A stretch of 64,000 nucleotides of DNA from Mactra quadrangularis. Its lineage: Eukaryota; Mollusca; Bivalvia; Venerida; Mactridae. The notes below the pieces were generated by a model, which was not told where the DNA came from, ran no database searches, and saw only the letters and a program-made list of their open reading frames with translations. Where the stretch lies: assembly GCA_025267735.1 (NCBI GenBank), contig CM046295.1, forward strand, positions 15,893,592-15,957,591, read 5' to 3'. Position 1 is the first letter of the stretch, and each line of letters begins with the position of its first letter. Made by a program: the position numbers and the translations under genes. Shown here one piece after another: positions 37,281 through 48,782 of this stretch.

Positions 37281-37735
37281 GACGAGCCTGGTCGAGCGGT
37301 TAAGATGTTGGACTCGTAGTCATTGAATAGCAAGCTCCGCGCTTTGTTCGAATCACATTGAAAAGCCATTACATTGTTTCTTTAGATAGAGTACAAAATT
37401 TAATCATACTAGCTTAGTACTTATAAAGTGCTGTTCGGACATGGATCCAACAGGGCAAAACAAGACTTGTTAATACTGTCACATATTGTTAAATACAAAT
37501 GTATACATGTATAACTATTTTTTCACGCGTAGGTGTTAACCGAATTTCATATCGTTGCGCTTAATGTGACTGCGCATGCCCGAATTTAATAGTCCGCGAC
37601 ATCTACGTGGTATCTACGATCTGTGTTGCAAGCAAAAATCACACCCAAATCTACATTATTGTTTCCATAAGCAAGAAACTTTAACCTATTAGCTAAGCAC
37701 TGGGGAACCAAGAATCGGACTAGAGAGTGAATAAT
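37281..37735 (+). repeat. SINE-C copy split by a 277-bp insertion
   Basis: The head GCCTGGTCGAGCGGTTAAGA is tRNA-Leu/Ser-like, with a B-box-like GTTCGAATCAC. ATTGTTTC occurs at 37373-37380 and again at 37658-37665, after which the SINE-C tail resumes (GCAAGAAACTTTAACC, then GCACTGGGGAACC). Positions 37381-37657 are therefore an insertion with an 8-bp target duplication. Its own termini are weak. Confidence 0.7.
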
Positions 37736-38039
37736 CTAAGTTGTAAGAACTTGTTTCACGACAGAGCTAAAACAAACTAGCATTAACTAACATAGCAAAT
37801 TTCTACATAGAAAATCGTGTCTTCAGGTCATTAATAATTACATCTTATTTCCTAAGTCTTGAAGAGCATGGCGTTGCTTGTTTCACCATGGTAATATGAT
37901 ATTCTTCGAACCTCTGACAAATAGGACTTATTATATTTTTATAACAATAACCATTTAGCATCAGAAATTAACTACGGAAACGTTTTGCCGACATGAAATA
38001 CAAGTGTATGTCTAATTTAGATGATCCCCTACAGTCTAA

Positions 38040-39330
38040 GAATTCACATGTTTATCAATAACTGGTCCATTTGAAATCAGTACTCCCCGTGTGCATGTTA
38101 AATAATAACTGATCCCATTGACAATAAGTATTTCGATATGTAACAATAACTGGTCCCTTTAAACACGAGTATTTACATGTTAAATGATAACTGATCCTAT
38201 TGACTATAAGTATTTCAAAATGTGACAATAACCGTACCCTTTTAAATATCAGTATTCCCATGTTTAACAATAACTGGCCCCATTGGATATCAGTATTTAC
38301 ATGTTTTACAATAACTGACCCCATTGAATATCAGCATTTACATGTTTTACAATAACTGACCCCATTGAATATCAGCATTTACATGTTTTACAATAACTGG
38401 CCCCTTTGAATATCAGTATTCCCATGTTTTACAATAACTGGCCCTTTCGAATATCAGCATTTACACGTTTTACAATAACTGGCTTTATTGAAATAACCGT
38501 ATTCCCATGTTTTACAATAACTGGCCCTTTCGAATATCAGCATTTACACGTTTTACAATAACTGGCTTTATTGAAATAACCATGTACATGTTTTACAAAA
38601 ACTGGCTCTATTGAATATCAGTATTTACATGTTTTACAATAACTGACCCCTTTGAATATCTGTATTTACATGTTTAACAATAACTGGTCCCATTGAATAT
38701 CAGTATTTACATGTTTAACAATAACTGGCCCCATTGAATATCAGTATTTACATGTTTAACAATAACTGGTCCCATTGAATATCAGTATTTACATGTTTAA
38801 CAATAACCAGCCCTTTTGAATATCTGTATTTACATGTTTAACAATAACTGGTCCCATTGAATATCAGTATTTACATGTTTAACAATAACTGGTCCCATTG
38901 AATATCAGTATTTACATGTTTAACACATTTACATGTTTTACAATAACTAACATTTACATGTTTTACAATAACTAACCCCTTTGAATATTAGTATCCCATG
39001 TTTTTCAATAATCAGCCCCTTCGAATATCAGTATTTACATGTTTTACAATAACTGGTCCCACTTGAATAACGGAACCAATGACGTCTATGAACGGAACTA
39101 AATGTTCTACAATAGCTAGTCCCTTAGTTCATCAGAATCCACGTGTTTTACAATATCTAGTCCCTAATGATATATGGATGCACATGAGAGCGTGCTGAAC
39201 GCATATAACACTGTATTGAACATACAGCTGATCCCCTATACAGACTCCGAACTCTCATGTTTTGCAATAACTTGTCACATAGTTTATCAGAATCCATGTG
39301 TTTTACAATAGCTAGTCCCCCGGTGTTATA
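38040..39330. repeat. 41-bp minisatellite, about 30 units
   Basis: The unit is TTTAACAATAACTGGTCCCA followed by TTGAATATCAGTATTTACATG. Central units (38620-38930) are nearly identical, and both ends are diverged. An internal deletion near 38925-38965 leaves partial units. The 89-codon minus-strand frame in it is a by-product: 41 is not a multiple of three. Confidence 0.95.
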
Positions 39331-39624
39331 TGGATTCAACCGTATGCAGCATGTATTAGTTGTAATCTAATCTCATAGAGGCCTCAGGTGTGACTAACTT
39401 TACTGTATTAATGTTAAATGACAAAAGAGTCGTATACTTTCATGACAAAGTCTAGATATTGAGTAGTCTTGGTAACTATGGCTTCTTTCTGAGAACTGTT
39501 TCCATGGCAACCGGATACTAAGAAATAAAATGACAAATATTTGTATTATTTCTTTTGTGCGTTTATTTGTTCGCTTTCATGTGCTTCATGAAACAATTCT
39601 GGATTCGTTTGACATCGTGAATTT

Positions 39625-39785
39625 CCGTATCATTCAATCGTAAAACTTCGATTAATCGAGAGACTTCGGTTTTTTTCGTATCGTTTAATAGAACTTGGGG
39701 TATTTCCGTATTGTTCAGTCGTAAAACTCCGGGATTTTCCGTGTCGTTCGATCATAAAACTTCGGAATTTTCCGTATTCGTCAAC
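39625..39785. repeat. Degenerate tandem repeat, about 55-bp units
   Basis: ATTTTCCGTRTCGTTCRATCGTAAAACTTCGG-like units recur three to four times. Confidence 0.6.
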
Positions 39786-40397
39786 ATGGCCATTTTATGT
39801 CTTTTTCTCTTTACTCAGATATACATTGTCAACATTTTTTTATGTATTAATCAGTTTGTAGCGCACTGTTTTTTCTAATTTTATTGCCCAAAGCAAGTAC
39901 GGGCTCGAATACCTCCCGGGGGTAGTACATGTATTCAGGTTTGGTATTGAGACCATAGAAATCTTTCTACGCTTTTTGTCTTACGTTGATTTTTGTCGTA
40001 AGATATTCAAGTACGAAAAGATCTTATTGAACTGTGGGAAAATCACAGCTTGAACCAGTGGGTGTGTGATAAGCCTAGGTTTACTTAACTTTAACAGTAA
40101 TAGGATTGTAGATGTTACATAAATTATTATTTCTATTTATATATAAAATACGATTTAATTTATTTTGCCATTCGGAACTGCTCGGCGATTGTCTTCAGAA
40201 ATGATGACTCCGCCTTCATATTAATGTATCTATTGTGTTTAACACCGTTTCAAGATTTTTAGTTTATAGTCATTTTATGAAGACCAGCTCGCCTTTCGTC
40301 GTTTTATTCTAGACCCTTGAGTCATCAACATTCAATTATCCTAAAAGCTCACCATGAGCTAGCTCATGTGAGCTAAACATTTAGAGAGAGGTAGAGT

Positions 40398-40666
40398 ACT
40401 GGACAGGTGCTTTTCAAACTAAAATCTGACGATAAAAGATATCGTAAGTCAAAAGCAAGAAACATTCAAAATACGGTCATTTGGCCAATCAGTTCCAAAT
40501 ACATGAACAATGTATTATTAAATTGTCATGCAAAATACTGTTTACCCGTTGACTATCATATCATATAGTTATGTTTATTATCCTTCTGACTTTGAACTGC
40601 AACATTTATGAAATTGACTTACGATAACATTTCTCGCAAGATTTTTTGTGAAAATGTGCCCTGGAT
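40398..40666. mobile_element. MITE-C copy
   Basis: GGTGCTTTTCAAACTAAAAT with GATATCGTAAGTCAAAAGCA at the left. GAAATTGACTTACGATAACA with AGATTTTTTGTGAAAATG at the right. The core TTGGCCAATCAGTTCCAAAT is shared with the copy at 11828. A lone half lies at 39975-40015. Confidence 0.78.
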
Positions 40667-40814
40667 ATCTCTGCCTCTATGCACTTATTATCTCAGCATG
40701 CAGGCATACATTTTCTTGGCATATCAGCAGATAGACTGACATTACAAATCACCGGGTGGTTAATATCACTTAATTGTATCTTCACATAATTATACTTGTA
40801 CTTGAAACCTCATT

Positions 40815-41135
40815 ACGAAGATCGCTCGGGTGATTCCGTAATCTGACACTACGCCGGTAAATGAATGTATCGCCTAGGTTTTCCGAATGTTGAGATTAAA
40901 TACGAAATATCTCTCGGGTTATTCCGTATAGGCTATTTTCGCAGTTTACCGAGTGTTAAAATTACATCGGAAAATCACGTGAGTGATTTCTTAAACCGTA
41001 TGTTCCTAAGGTAAACTGAAAACTTAAATAAAATTCAGAGGTTTACTCGAATTTTCAAATTACATTCGGAATATACCGTAGTGGTTCCGTAAACTAACCG
41101 AAGTTTACCGAATCTGGAAATCGAGTGATTCCGTA
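40815..41135. repeat. Degenerate repeat around GTGATTCCGTAA
   Basis: About five units of roughly 60 bp contain CGGAAWATC...GAGTGATTCCGTAA. They are poorly conserved, and function and origin are unclear. Confidence 0.45.
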
Positions 41136-41723
41136 AAAGCTTATGTACATCATGTAACTCCAAGGTTTTCTAAATTTTGAATGAATTTTTGAACAAATTT
41201 ACGAAGAAAATGGCAACCATCTTTAATAACTTGGGTGTTAGTTTTGGTTATTTATTTTTGTACGATTTTAAAAACAAGATCGTGTACTCGCTGATCAGTT
41301 AAAAGTTCTTCATAAAAAACAAAAAAGCGAGAAATACGCCTTAAAGACTAAGCTGTTAATTTGGTTAACGAAAATTTATCTAAGTTCTATTTTCTACTTA
41401 AGTCTTGAACTTATTTGTTCATTCTAGAGTCACTAAGTACGTAGCGGTGCTTCACCCTGAAAAAAGGTGGACAATGTGAGTTATAATGGCTGTCAATATG
41501 AACTCACAAAATCAGCTGTAAAAGGGTCAATCACTTCTGATAACAGGTCTATTTTTGCTCACTCTATCTAATAAATTTACAGAATATTTGTCAAATGATC
41601 CAATATATTTTCCGATTTTGATATTTCAAAGCCTCTGGTTTATTTTGTATTCAGTTTATCAGAAATAAAATTTATTTGCGGATGACTATAAGAAGCTAAA
41701 TTTGCTGAAACTTGCTGAAAATT

Positions 41724-42090
41724 AGGGACTTCAGTCAGTTATTTCCCCATGTATACTCTTACAATAGGTAGGTCCAATTAGTTGGATTACTCGGATTTTA
41801 CCCTTACTTTTCAATGTCAGTTTGCCAAAATTAATCTTAAATAACTTTTTTTGTAAATCATTATAATTATTTGTTTGAAATTCAAGCTAAGTATTTTTTG
41901 GGTAAAGAACTATCTTAATTTCATCACTTCTGTTAATATTTTAATTAACAAGAAAGATATTAGATGAAATATTTTGTTATCCTTACATAAGAATTTTATG
42001 ATAAATTCCGAGGATTCCAACTGTAAGGACCTACTTACCAATTGGATTGCTTCAGATTTTACCAGGGAAAGATAACTGACTAAAGTCCCT
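41724..42090. mobile_element. MITE-A copy 4 (reverse orientation)
   Basis: AGGGACTTCAGTCAGTTATT at the left and ATAACTGACTAAAGTCCCT at the right are good TIRs. AATT flanks both sides. The length is 367 bp. Confidence 0.9.
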
Positions 42091-42215
42091 AATTGGCAGC
42101 CTACTCGCTCGCAGATTTGGTTGGTTGTTTTTTAGATTTTAAATTTACCTGTCAGTATCTAAAGTGGTATTAAGAAAATGAGTTTTTAATATTTGATGGC
42201 AAACTGACCTACAAA

Positions 42216-42295
42216 TCCCGGGCTTAGCGCACAAACGGTCGTGACTCACTGTTTATTTAAATTGAGTTACGATCGGTTTGCGCTAAGCCCGCGAA
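42216..42295. repeat. Imperfect hairpin, about 29-bp arms
   Basis: CGGGCTTAGCGCACAAACGG, then TCGTGACTCA, is complementary with few mismatches to TGAGTTACGATCGG, then TTTGCGCTAAGCCCG. The loop is about 20 nt. Confidence 0.85.
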
Positions 42296-42438
42296 ATGTA
42301 TACATATTTTGTAAAAAAAAAATAAAACTTTAAAGTCACAAAACGCACTTAAATCATCTATATAGTTTAGTACTAACGGGTGTACGTTCTTATACATACC
42401 ATCTTCTACAAGTATATGTCACTTTGTATTTCAGGGTA

Positions 42439-42779
42439 AATATTCAGTGTGGGGAATCACGAGACCTACATGTATATGGTTCCTAACACGACAAAAATGA
42501 TCTATTTTTTTAGATTACCTCGAGGTTCTTCCAAAAATCTCTCGACTCGTTCAAAACCTCGAGGTAATCTAGAAAACTAGAACATTTGTGGGGTTGGCAG
42601 TTGCAGAACTACCGCTAGAAAGATAACTTTGTGCTGCTTAGACTGTACTAGGTCTGATAAAAATCGTTAACGTTTAAATGCCATTTACCTTGTCTTTTTC
42701 ATCTAAATATGTGGATCTGGTCGTCATTTTTGGCGTGTTAAGAACCATATAGGTCACGTGATTCCCCACACTGAATATT
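42439..42779. mobile_element. About 340-bp fold-back MITE with long TIRs
   Basis: AATATTCAGTGTGGGGAATC, then ACGAGACCTACATG, at the left is matched inverted by ATAGGTCACGTGATTCCCCA, then CACTGAATATT, at the right. Inside, AGATTACCTCGAGGTT and AACCTCGAGGTAATCT form a second perfect 16-bp inverted pair. A TA target site inside AATATT is plausible. Confidence 0.85.
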
Positions 42780-42967
42780 GTCATGTGATCTTCAGATTAT
42801 AATTGTTCTTCAATTCTAGATCTCACTGTGGCAATTCTGCCAAGACGTACAGTTTCAATCACGTTTGTTTTTGCTCCTAATAAAGGGAAGTAATGCATGT
42901 AAGACTTACATTTTGTCTGTCAGAGTTACTCCCTTGGATATTTTTCGATACAATATAAACCCCAAGA

Positions 42968-43273
42968 CTTCTTTGTTGGGTTTAACGCCGTAGCAACACA
43001 TTGTATAGGTTATATCACGTTTGTCAGTCAAACTACTCACTGTACCTGGAAAGGCGAAGTCTCTGGATTTAGCTGTTCACCAACTACAAGGTGCATACTT
43101 CTGTAAGTGACTGACTACTGCCCTACATGATTTATAATCAGTGCTAGGAAGTACATTGGCCAAAGAAAATTATTTCCTGACCAAGCTCACAAAAGTATGC
43201 CCGGTCCAGGAATCGAACCTATGACCCCTCAATCAGTAGTAGACTTGTGCGCTACCAACTGAGCTAGCCAGAC
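42968..43273 (-). repeat. SINE-B copy (minus), full length
   Basis: It runs from TTGGGTTTAACGCCGTAGCA to the head complement GCGCTACCAACTGAGCTAGC, with the B-box complement GGAATCGAACC. The tail side reads TTCTTTGTTGGG. Confidence 0.92.
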
Positions 43274-43380
43274 TGACTTAATCCCAGGAGTGAACCCTTG
43301 ACTAGTATCAATGACGGATAGTAGTCTTAAACAATTTTGGTATAAAGCCTGTAGACATGATCGACAGTTTAAACGAATAT

Positions 43381-43775
43381 ACCTGGGTCTGTAGTGCACT
43401 TGGTAGCAGGTAATGATTTTGAATCTAGTTTTCCCAAGGGGTAAGAGTTCCAATTCCACTGGGGGTATGGGTTGATAACTTTGCAGGGAAATTTGACTCA
43501 GGTCTGTAGTGCATTTAGTAGCACCTTGCGATTTCTAATCTGATTTTCCAAGGGGGTACTGGCTTGAATTCCACCCTGGGCATTTATTCTCTTCTATGAA
43601 ACTTTTGACAAAGTCAAATTTCTCTCCATACAATAGGTATATGGAGAAGTTGCCAGTTTTGTGGAAGGTTAGGTGAGTACTGGTTTTAGACAAGGGTCCA
43701 GGAAAGTTAGGTTAGGTGTGCTGGGCACTGTAAAATGACCTGAATAGTGTTAACTCAGAGTTAAACCCATTATAA
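43381..43775 (+). repeat. SINE-A copy with two tandem tRNA-like heads
   Basis: A head with GTAGTGCACTTGGTAGCA and AGAGTTCCAATTCCACTGGG (43381-43499) is followed by a second, GTAGTGCATTTAGTAGCACC and CTTGAATTCCACCCTGGGC. One body and the end AACTCAGAGTTAAACCCA follow. Both heads are diverged from the consensus boxes. Confidence 0.75.
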
Positions 43776-44291
43776 TACATAACACATTCCTTAGCAGATG
43801 AGAGTTCACCAAGAGAAAAATAAATCAAACAATTTCAATTAAGAATACACACAAATTATCGACTTAAATAATTTTACTATTTATAACATGCACACATACA
43901 ATAATGGCAAGATAAATAATTAAAAATATATATATTTATCAAAATAATAATTATAAAGAAAAATCATGGCTCAAGATTACAAAATTTGAGAACTTTTAAG
44001 TATACACAAAACTCAGTTTCATTCTCAATTGATTTCTTAGAAAATAAAGAAATTCAGTCTACCAAATAAGTGGGTGTCTGTTTGCCTGGAAAATCCAATT
44101 TCAAATTTGGGCAACCAAAATTTTCTTTTGGGCAACCAAATTTCTACAAACAAGATGTAGTGCCAGTTGCTACAATGACATGTTTGGACAACCACTTTCA
44201 AATCCTAATTTCGTAGACTGGAAATTCATCAAAAAAATTTAACGGCCTTTTTACACAAATACCTTGGCCTATAATTTCAAGGAGAATTTAT

Positions 44292-44713
44292 CAGGGCTCG
44301 AATTTAAGCTCGCATACTTGCAAAATGCAAGTGGATTTTAAAAATTGCAAGTAATTTTAATTTTAACACGCAAATTTTCGCGAGTTGAAATTGCCGCAAA
44401 ACATTTCCGTCTAAACTTATGAGGCTCAAACCAGCATTGAAACAACCAGATAGATAGATAGTATTAACTAAAGATTCGCAGTAAAAACATGTTTGAAATA
44501 CTAAGTCTATCGCACAATAAAGCCCTTGTTCTATCTTGAGATTAATACAGCATTATGGTGTTTTAATATTGCATTTATGAATACAAAATGTAGTTACGAT
44601 GTATGCTATCAAATTTTGGGAAAAAATGCGAGTGATGATTTCATGTTGCGAGTTGAAATAAAGTCAACTCGCAATAATCTGAAAGTCCAATATTTTGTTA
44701 AATTCGAGCCCTG
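44292..44713. mobile_element. 422-bp hAT-like non-autonomous element
   Basis: CAGGGCTCGAATTTAAGCTC at the left and TTAAATTCGAGCCCTG at the right are inverted repeats. ATTTAT flanks both ends. CAGGG...CCCTG termini with CTCGAA are hAT-like. The 62-codon frame inside is not recognisable. Confidence 0.8.
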
Positions 44714-45047
44714 ATTTATTGTTTTCTTGGTGAAATTAAATTTCTATGAATATTTTCAATTAAGTACATTAATGAATTAAATTTCTGGGGGGTTTGGCAG
44801 TAAATAAAGCTACATTTAGACTAAATTTTAAGTTTAGTTTTGAATACTGAGTATGTTCTCAAATTTTATAAACTTGTGCCCAATACATAGTAAATAACCA
44901 CAATATGTAAATTCAGACTATTGTATTTAACTTAAGCATACTAATATAGTTAACTCTAACATGTGCTTACACACAAATATAAAGAATCTAATTAGATATT
45001 TTTGTCCTGTCCTTACTCTCATGTATATTCAGACAACTATAGTGCGA

Positions 45048-45666
45048 CAACATTAACCTGAGCTTGAACTATTGTTCGTTTTTTCTCAACTGTCAAAGCT
45101 TGAATAATTTCACGGTGACTGAATGCATTGTTTTTGTACTGGCGGCCTAATTGTTATTAAAAATATCTTGACTAAAACATATCACACGGCATAAACAGCT
45201 TTACTCAATCATAATACACACTTTCGGAAACTCATGGATGTATTACGACAATAATTTTAACAAACGCATTCACCGTGAAATTATTAATGTTTTGACAGTT
45301 GAGAAAAAACGAACAATACATTGTTATCATAATTACAAGCTTCACTTACATTAAATTGTGAGTCTCTGTATGAATGTATAACATGGTACACATTTTTTTA
45401 ACAACCTATAGATCAATTTTGTAAACATGCATGTTATTGTACTTTTAATTTTGGAAGCATTCAAGCATGGGGAAAAACGCAAGTCCGAAATGTTGTGGCA
45501 TTGTTTTAAAGTGTTTATTCTCATGAAAACAAAATTTATTGTTTAGCACATGTATTCTGCGAAAACTTCAGATAAAGTGTGATTTATAAGTGAAGACAAA
45601 AATAGACAGTAAATACCAAGTTTAGTATATTCTTGCATAAAGGTCAAGCTCAGGTTAATATTGTTG
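45048..45666. mobile_element. About 619-bp TIR element with subterminal inverted repeats
   Basis: CAACATTAACCTGAGCTTGA at the left and TCAAGCTCAGGTTAATATTG at the right are the ends. A second perfect pair (GTTCGTTTTTTCTCAACTGT and its complement near 45297-45317) nests inside. No coding capacity is visible. Confidence 0.75.
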
Positions 45667-45726
45667 GATAAGTGGTACTGTACACAAGTTGGTTTATTTG
45701 AAAGTGTATTTATGAGTCAGTACCAA

Positions 45727-45856
45727 ACTAGTCTTCAACCAATTTAAGTCAGTGTTCTCAGTAAGGTTTTGTCGTATAGGCTCAAATAGAAAAGTAATAG
45801 GCTGATTAGATCTGCAGTCGGTTCCTTATGAGAACACTGCATAGTTAAAGACTAGT
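45727..45856. mobile_element. 130-bp MITE
   Basis: ACTAGTCTT, then CAGTGTTCTCA, at the left is mirrored by TGAGAACACTG, then AAAGACTAGT, at the right. It directly abuts the next MITE-C. Confidence 0.7.
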
Positions 45857-46092
45857 GGTGCTTTTAACAAAAATTCTTGCGAAAAAATCGTCGTAAGTCA
45901 GTTTCATACAATTAGCTCTTCTAAGTCAGAATCAGATGGATAATAAGCATAACTATGACATGATATTCAAAAGGTATACACATTTCTATAATATTTAGAA
46001 TTGATTAGACAAAAAATGAGCGAATTATTAATGTTTCTTGCTTTTGGCTTACAAACATTTTTTTCCTATGAATTTTTGTGAAAAGCACCACA
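45856..46092. mobile_element. MITE-C copy, best ends
   Basis: TGGTGCTTTTAACAAAAATT and ATTTTTGTGAAAAGCACCAC are outer TIRs. Subterminal CGTCGTAAGTCAG and TTGGCTTACAAAC complete the family pattern. It lies about 75 bp downstream of the zinc-finger gene's stop codon. Confidence 0.82.
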
Positions 46093-46168
46093 GTTTCGCA
46101 TTGACCTATCAGTATGAGTCTTTAATTTCTCAATGGCTCAACAAGTCTATAATTTCTCAATAACACAT

Positions 46169-47182
46169 TTAGTCATGTGTAGTATTCTCATGTTTAAAGT
46201 CCGACATTGTTATTTTCTCGTCAAGATCCTTCTCATGTGTTTTCAAGTGGCGTTTTAAAGTACAACGTTGTGCAAAGTCAGTCAGACACAAGTCACATTT
46301 ATATGGCCTCTCACCTGTGTGTCTTCTCATGTGTTTTTTCAGTGTATCTTTTTTAGCAAACTCTGCCGTGCACACTTCACATTTATAAGGTTTTTCCCCT
46401 GTATGTCGACTCATGTGGTTTTTCAAAGTTCTACAATGTGCAAACTTTAACGAGCAGACCTCACACTTGTATGGCTTCTCGCCAGTATGTGTTCTCATGT
46501 GCACTCTTAAATTACTCTTTCTACTGAACGCATTATCACATACTTCACATTTAAATGGTTTATCATCACAGTGAACTCTCATGTGTTTCCTCAAAGAGCC
46601 GCCTCTACTGAACTTCGCGTCACATATTTCACATGAAAATGGTTTCTCCCCCGTGTGGATTCTCACATGCTCCTTCAGCGTGCTATTTAGTCCAAACTCA
46701 GCCATACAGATTACGCATTTGTAAGGTCTCTCACCCGTATGTGTTCTCATGTGACGTTTCAAATTACTACTGTGTATAAATGTGGTTTTGCATACCTCAC
46801 ATTTATAAGGCCTATCTCCTGTATGTGTTTTCATATGATATCTCAATGAACTGCTCTGTGGGAATTCGCTTGCACATAGTTTACATTTGTAAGATTTCTC
46901 ATAATGTATTTTCATGTGTTTTCTTAAATCATTGCTGTTACCAAATTCGGACAAGCATAGCTCACATTTAAATGTATTCTCGTCATCAAATACAATTTTA
47001 ATGCGATCCTTTGAAAAGTTATCATCAACCTCAGACATATTTTGTTCATCCTTCAAAGAACTTTCGCCATTATTTGCCAACATACAAGGTTCATCAGTTG
47101 AAGAACTGTCATCATTATCCTCTGATATGCTGGGTTCATCTGTTCCTGGCAGTTCCTCCATAGATTCTTCCACTTCAGACAT
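46169..47182 (-). CDS. C2H2 zinc-finger protein, nine fingers, 337 aa
   Basis: A putative nuclear DNA-binding protein. Residues 1-70 are acidic and Ser-rich, with two STDEP/GTDEP-like motifs and no SCAN, KRAB, BTB or ZAD domain. From residue 71 nine C2H2 fingers follow (C-x2-C-x12-H-x3-H), ending near residue 317, with a short polar tail. Most linkers are TGEKP/TGERP; three deviate (HYEKSY, TGDRP, HCDDKP). The true ATG at 47182 follows an in-frame TAA upstream in the same exon, and a 3' splice site (CATTTCAG) precedes it at about 47290, so at least one 5' non-coding exon lies further upstream. Family membership is certain; target and biological role are unknown. The gene at 50265 is a paralogue in the same orientation. 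Confidence 0.92.
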   Translation of the reverse strand: MSEVEESMEELPGTDEPSISEDNDDSSSTDEPCMLANNGESSLKDEQNMSEVDDNFSKDRIKIVFDDENTFKCELCLSEFGNSNDLRKHMKIHYEKSYKCKLCASEFPQSSSLRYHMKTHTGDRPYKCEVCKTTFIHSSNLKRHMRTHTGERPYKCVICMAEFGLNSTLKEHVRIHTGEKPFSCEICDAKFSRGGSLRKHMRVHCDDKPFKCEVCDNAFSRKSNLRVHMRTHTGEKPYKCEVCSLKFAHCRTLKNHMSRHTGEKPYKCEVCTAEFAKKDTLKKHMRRHTGERPYKCDLCLTDFAQRCTLKRHLKTHEKDLDEKITMSDFKHENTTHD

Positions 47183-47289
47183 TTTTGCAATGAATTTGGT
47201 GAAGTGCCTCAGCCTTGAAGAATTCTCAACAAAGTTACTGGTTGTAATCCTATTTGAAAAATGATTGTTGCAGGTTATCTTTGATTAAT
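47183..47289 (-). other. 5' UTR part of the nine-finger gene's coding exon
   Basis: On the minus strand, TTCATTTCAG at 47290 onward is a good acceptor. The exon begins ATTAATCAAAG and contains an in-frame TAA before the ATG. The exon edge is predicted, not proven. Confidence 0.6.
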
Positions 47290-47332
47290 CTGAAATGAAT
47301 AATTATATGAACATTTTATTATCAATTTTTAC

Positions 47333-47782
47333 TAGAGCCGTCATCGATTCTATCGATATCGGTGTATCGTCGATATTTAGTTTTCGATCAATAATCAATT
47401 TGAATTTTGAAATATCGATAATATAGCCTATGTAGATAAATGTATAAAAGTGTCAAAATTTTCAAGACAAACCTTCGTTAGTGAGCTGAAACAGGTTCGC
47501 TTTCATAATATGAACAGATAACAAACAATCAATTTGCGACCGATCTTTTTATTAATTTATTATCAATACAAGTTCATTTTTCCTACTACTTTCTAGTTAA
47601 ATGCAGGATACCAAGGTATAACATTGATGACAAATATACATCTATTATGAGTTTATGACAACATAAATGGTCTGTATAGTACTGCAGTGAATGCATCGAT
47701 ATATAATGGTGTATTGTCGATATTCATTTCTTAATATATCAATATCATCGATAGGCTATTAGCCCAATCAATGACAGCTCTA
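47333..47782. mobile_element. 450-bp hAT-like element
   Basis: TAGAGCCGTCATCGATT at the left and AATCAATGACAGCTCTA at the right are imperfect TIRs of hAT type. Subterminal ATCGATATCGGTGTATCGTC-like motifs occur at both ends. It sits in the probable 5' intron of the nine-finger gene. Confidence 0.7.
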
Positions 47783-48533
47783 TCCCCACCTAATTTTCAC
47801 AAATATTGGCACAATCAGAGACAGTGGGTTTTCATACTAAAATTAAAATTGGGCCTTTTAGAGGCTACAAATAACACTTTCAATTGTTCCTGGAATGCAT
47901 TAGTACTACACCCATAAACCAATCCATTCATTTTAACCAATCAGTCATTTAATAAAATAATCATGGGACGGGTTCAACCTTGGACCTAGACAGCGAGAAA
48001 TTTATTGATTTTTCTATGGTCGCGAAATTATATGACAATTGACTTTACGGGTACTCCACTCAAAATGTAAATAAAAAGAATCATCGAAAAATTGCAAGAC
48101 ATATTACATGGAAATAATATAATATAAATACCTGTCTAGAACCAATGAGTTCAAAACAATAGGTAAAATAACTCATTGGCCAAAGCAAGATAATTTAACA
48201 GTAATTTTTAGCAGTACGTGAAGATTACCATTAACAGACGTCCTCAAATGAGTTCGTACATATTTCATACGTCCAAATCACATTCGCTGTGAATCATATT
48301 TTCTACCCTTATTAAACTTTGCAGAGGAAATCTTACAAGTTAAGGGTTTATCATTTGTTGAAATTGAAAAAATCTATCAAGTAGGTGGGGTAACTAATTA
48401 TATCAAAATATCCATAAATTCCAAATAATTTTGATATATTTTGTAAGTGATGCATTAAGTGCATGCATAGATGTGACAGTGAAAATATAAAAAAAACTCA
48501 ACAAATAAGACATTTAGAAAGAAATGAAAACAT

Positions 48534-48782
48534 TTATCCTAACCTTGAAATGGCCTTACGAACGTCAGTCCAAACACATAATTAAAGTTCTTTTTTCATA
48601 ATCCCAAAATTTTAGTGATGTTATAGAATGTCCATATAACCAGAGACATAAATAACTAAATTATCTATGTCTCTGGTTATATGGACATTCTATAACATCA
48701 CTAAAATTTTGGGATTATGAAAAAAGAACTTTAATTATGTGTTTGGACTGACGTTCGTAAGGCCATTTCAAGGTTAGGATAA
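48534..48782. repeat. Perfect palindrome: two 117-bp arms, 15-nt spacer
   Basis: The left arm 48534-48650 (starting TTATCCTAACCTTGAAATGG) is identical over all 117 bases to the reverse complement of 48666-48782. The spacer is AATAACTAAATTATC. It lies between the two zinc-finger genes. Transcripts would form a 117-bp perfect duplex. It could also be an assembly or library fold-back. Confidence 0.97.

Noticed and set aside
38055..38324. 89-codon minus-strand frame
   Set aside because: It lies wholly in the 41-bp minisatellite, whose period is not a multiple of three, so the frame is accidental.
44526..44714. 62-codon frame in a hAT-like element
   Set aside because: It ends at the element's terminus and has no transposase residues.
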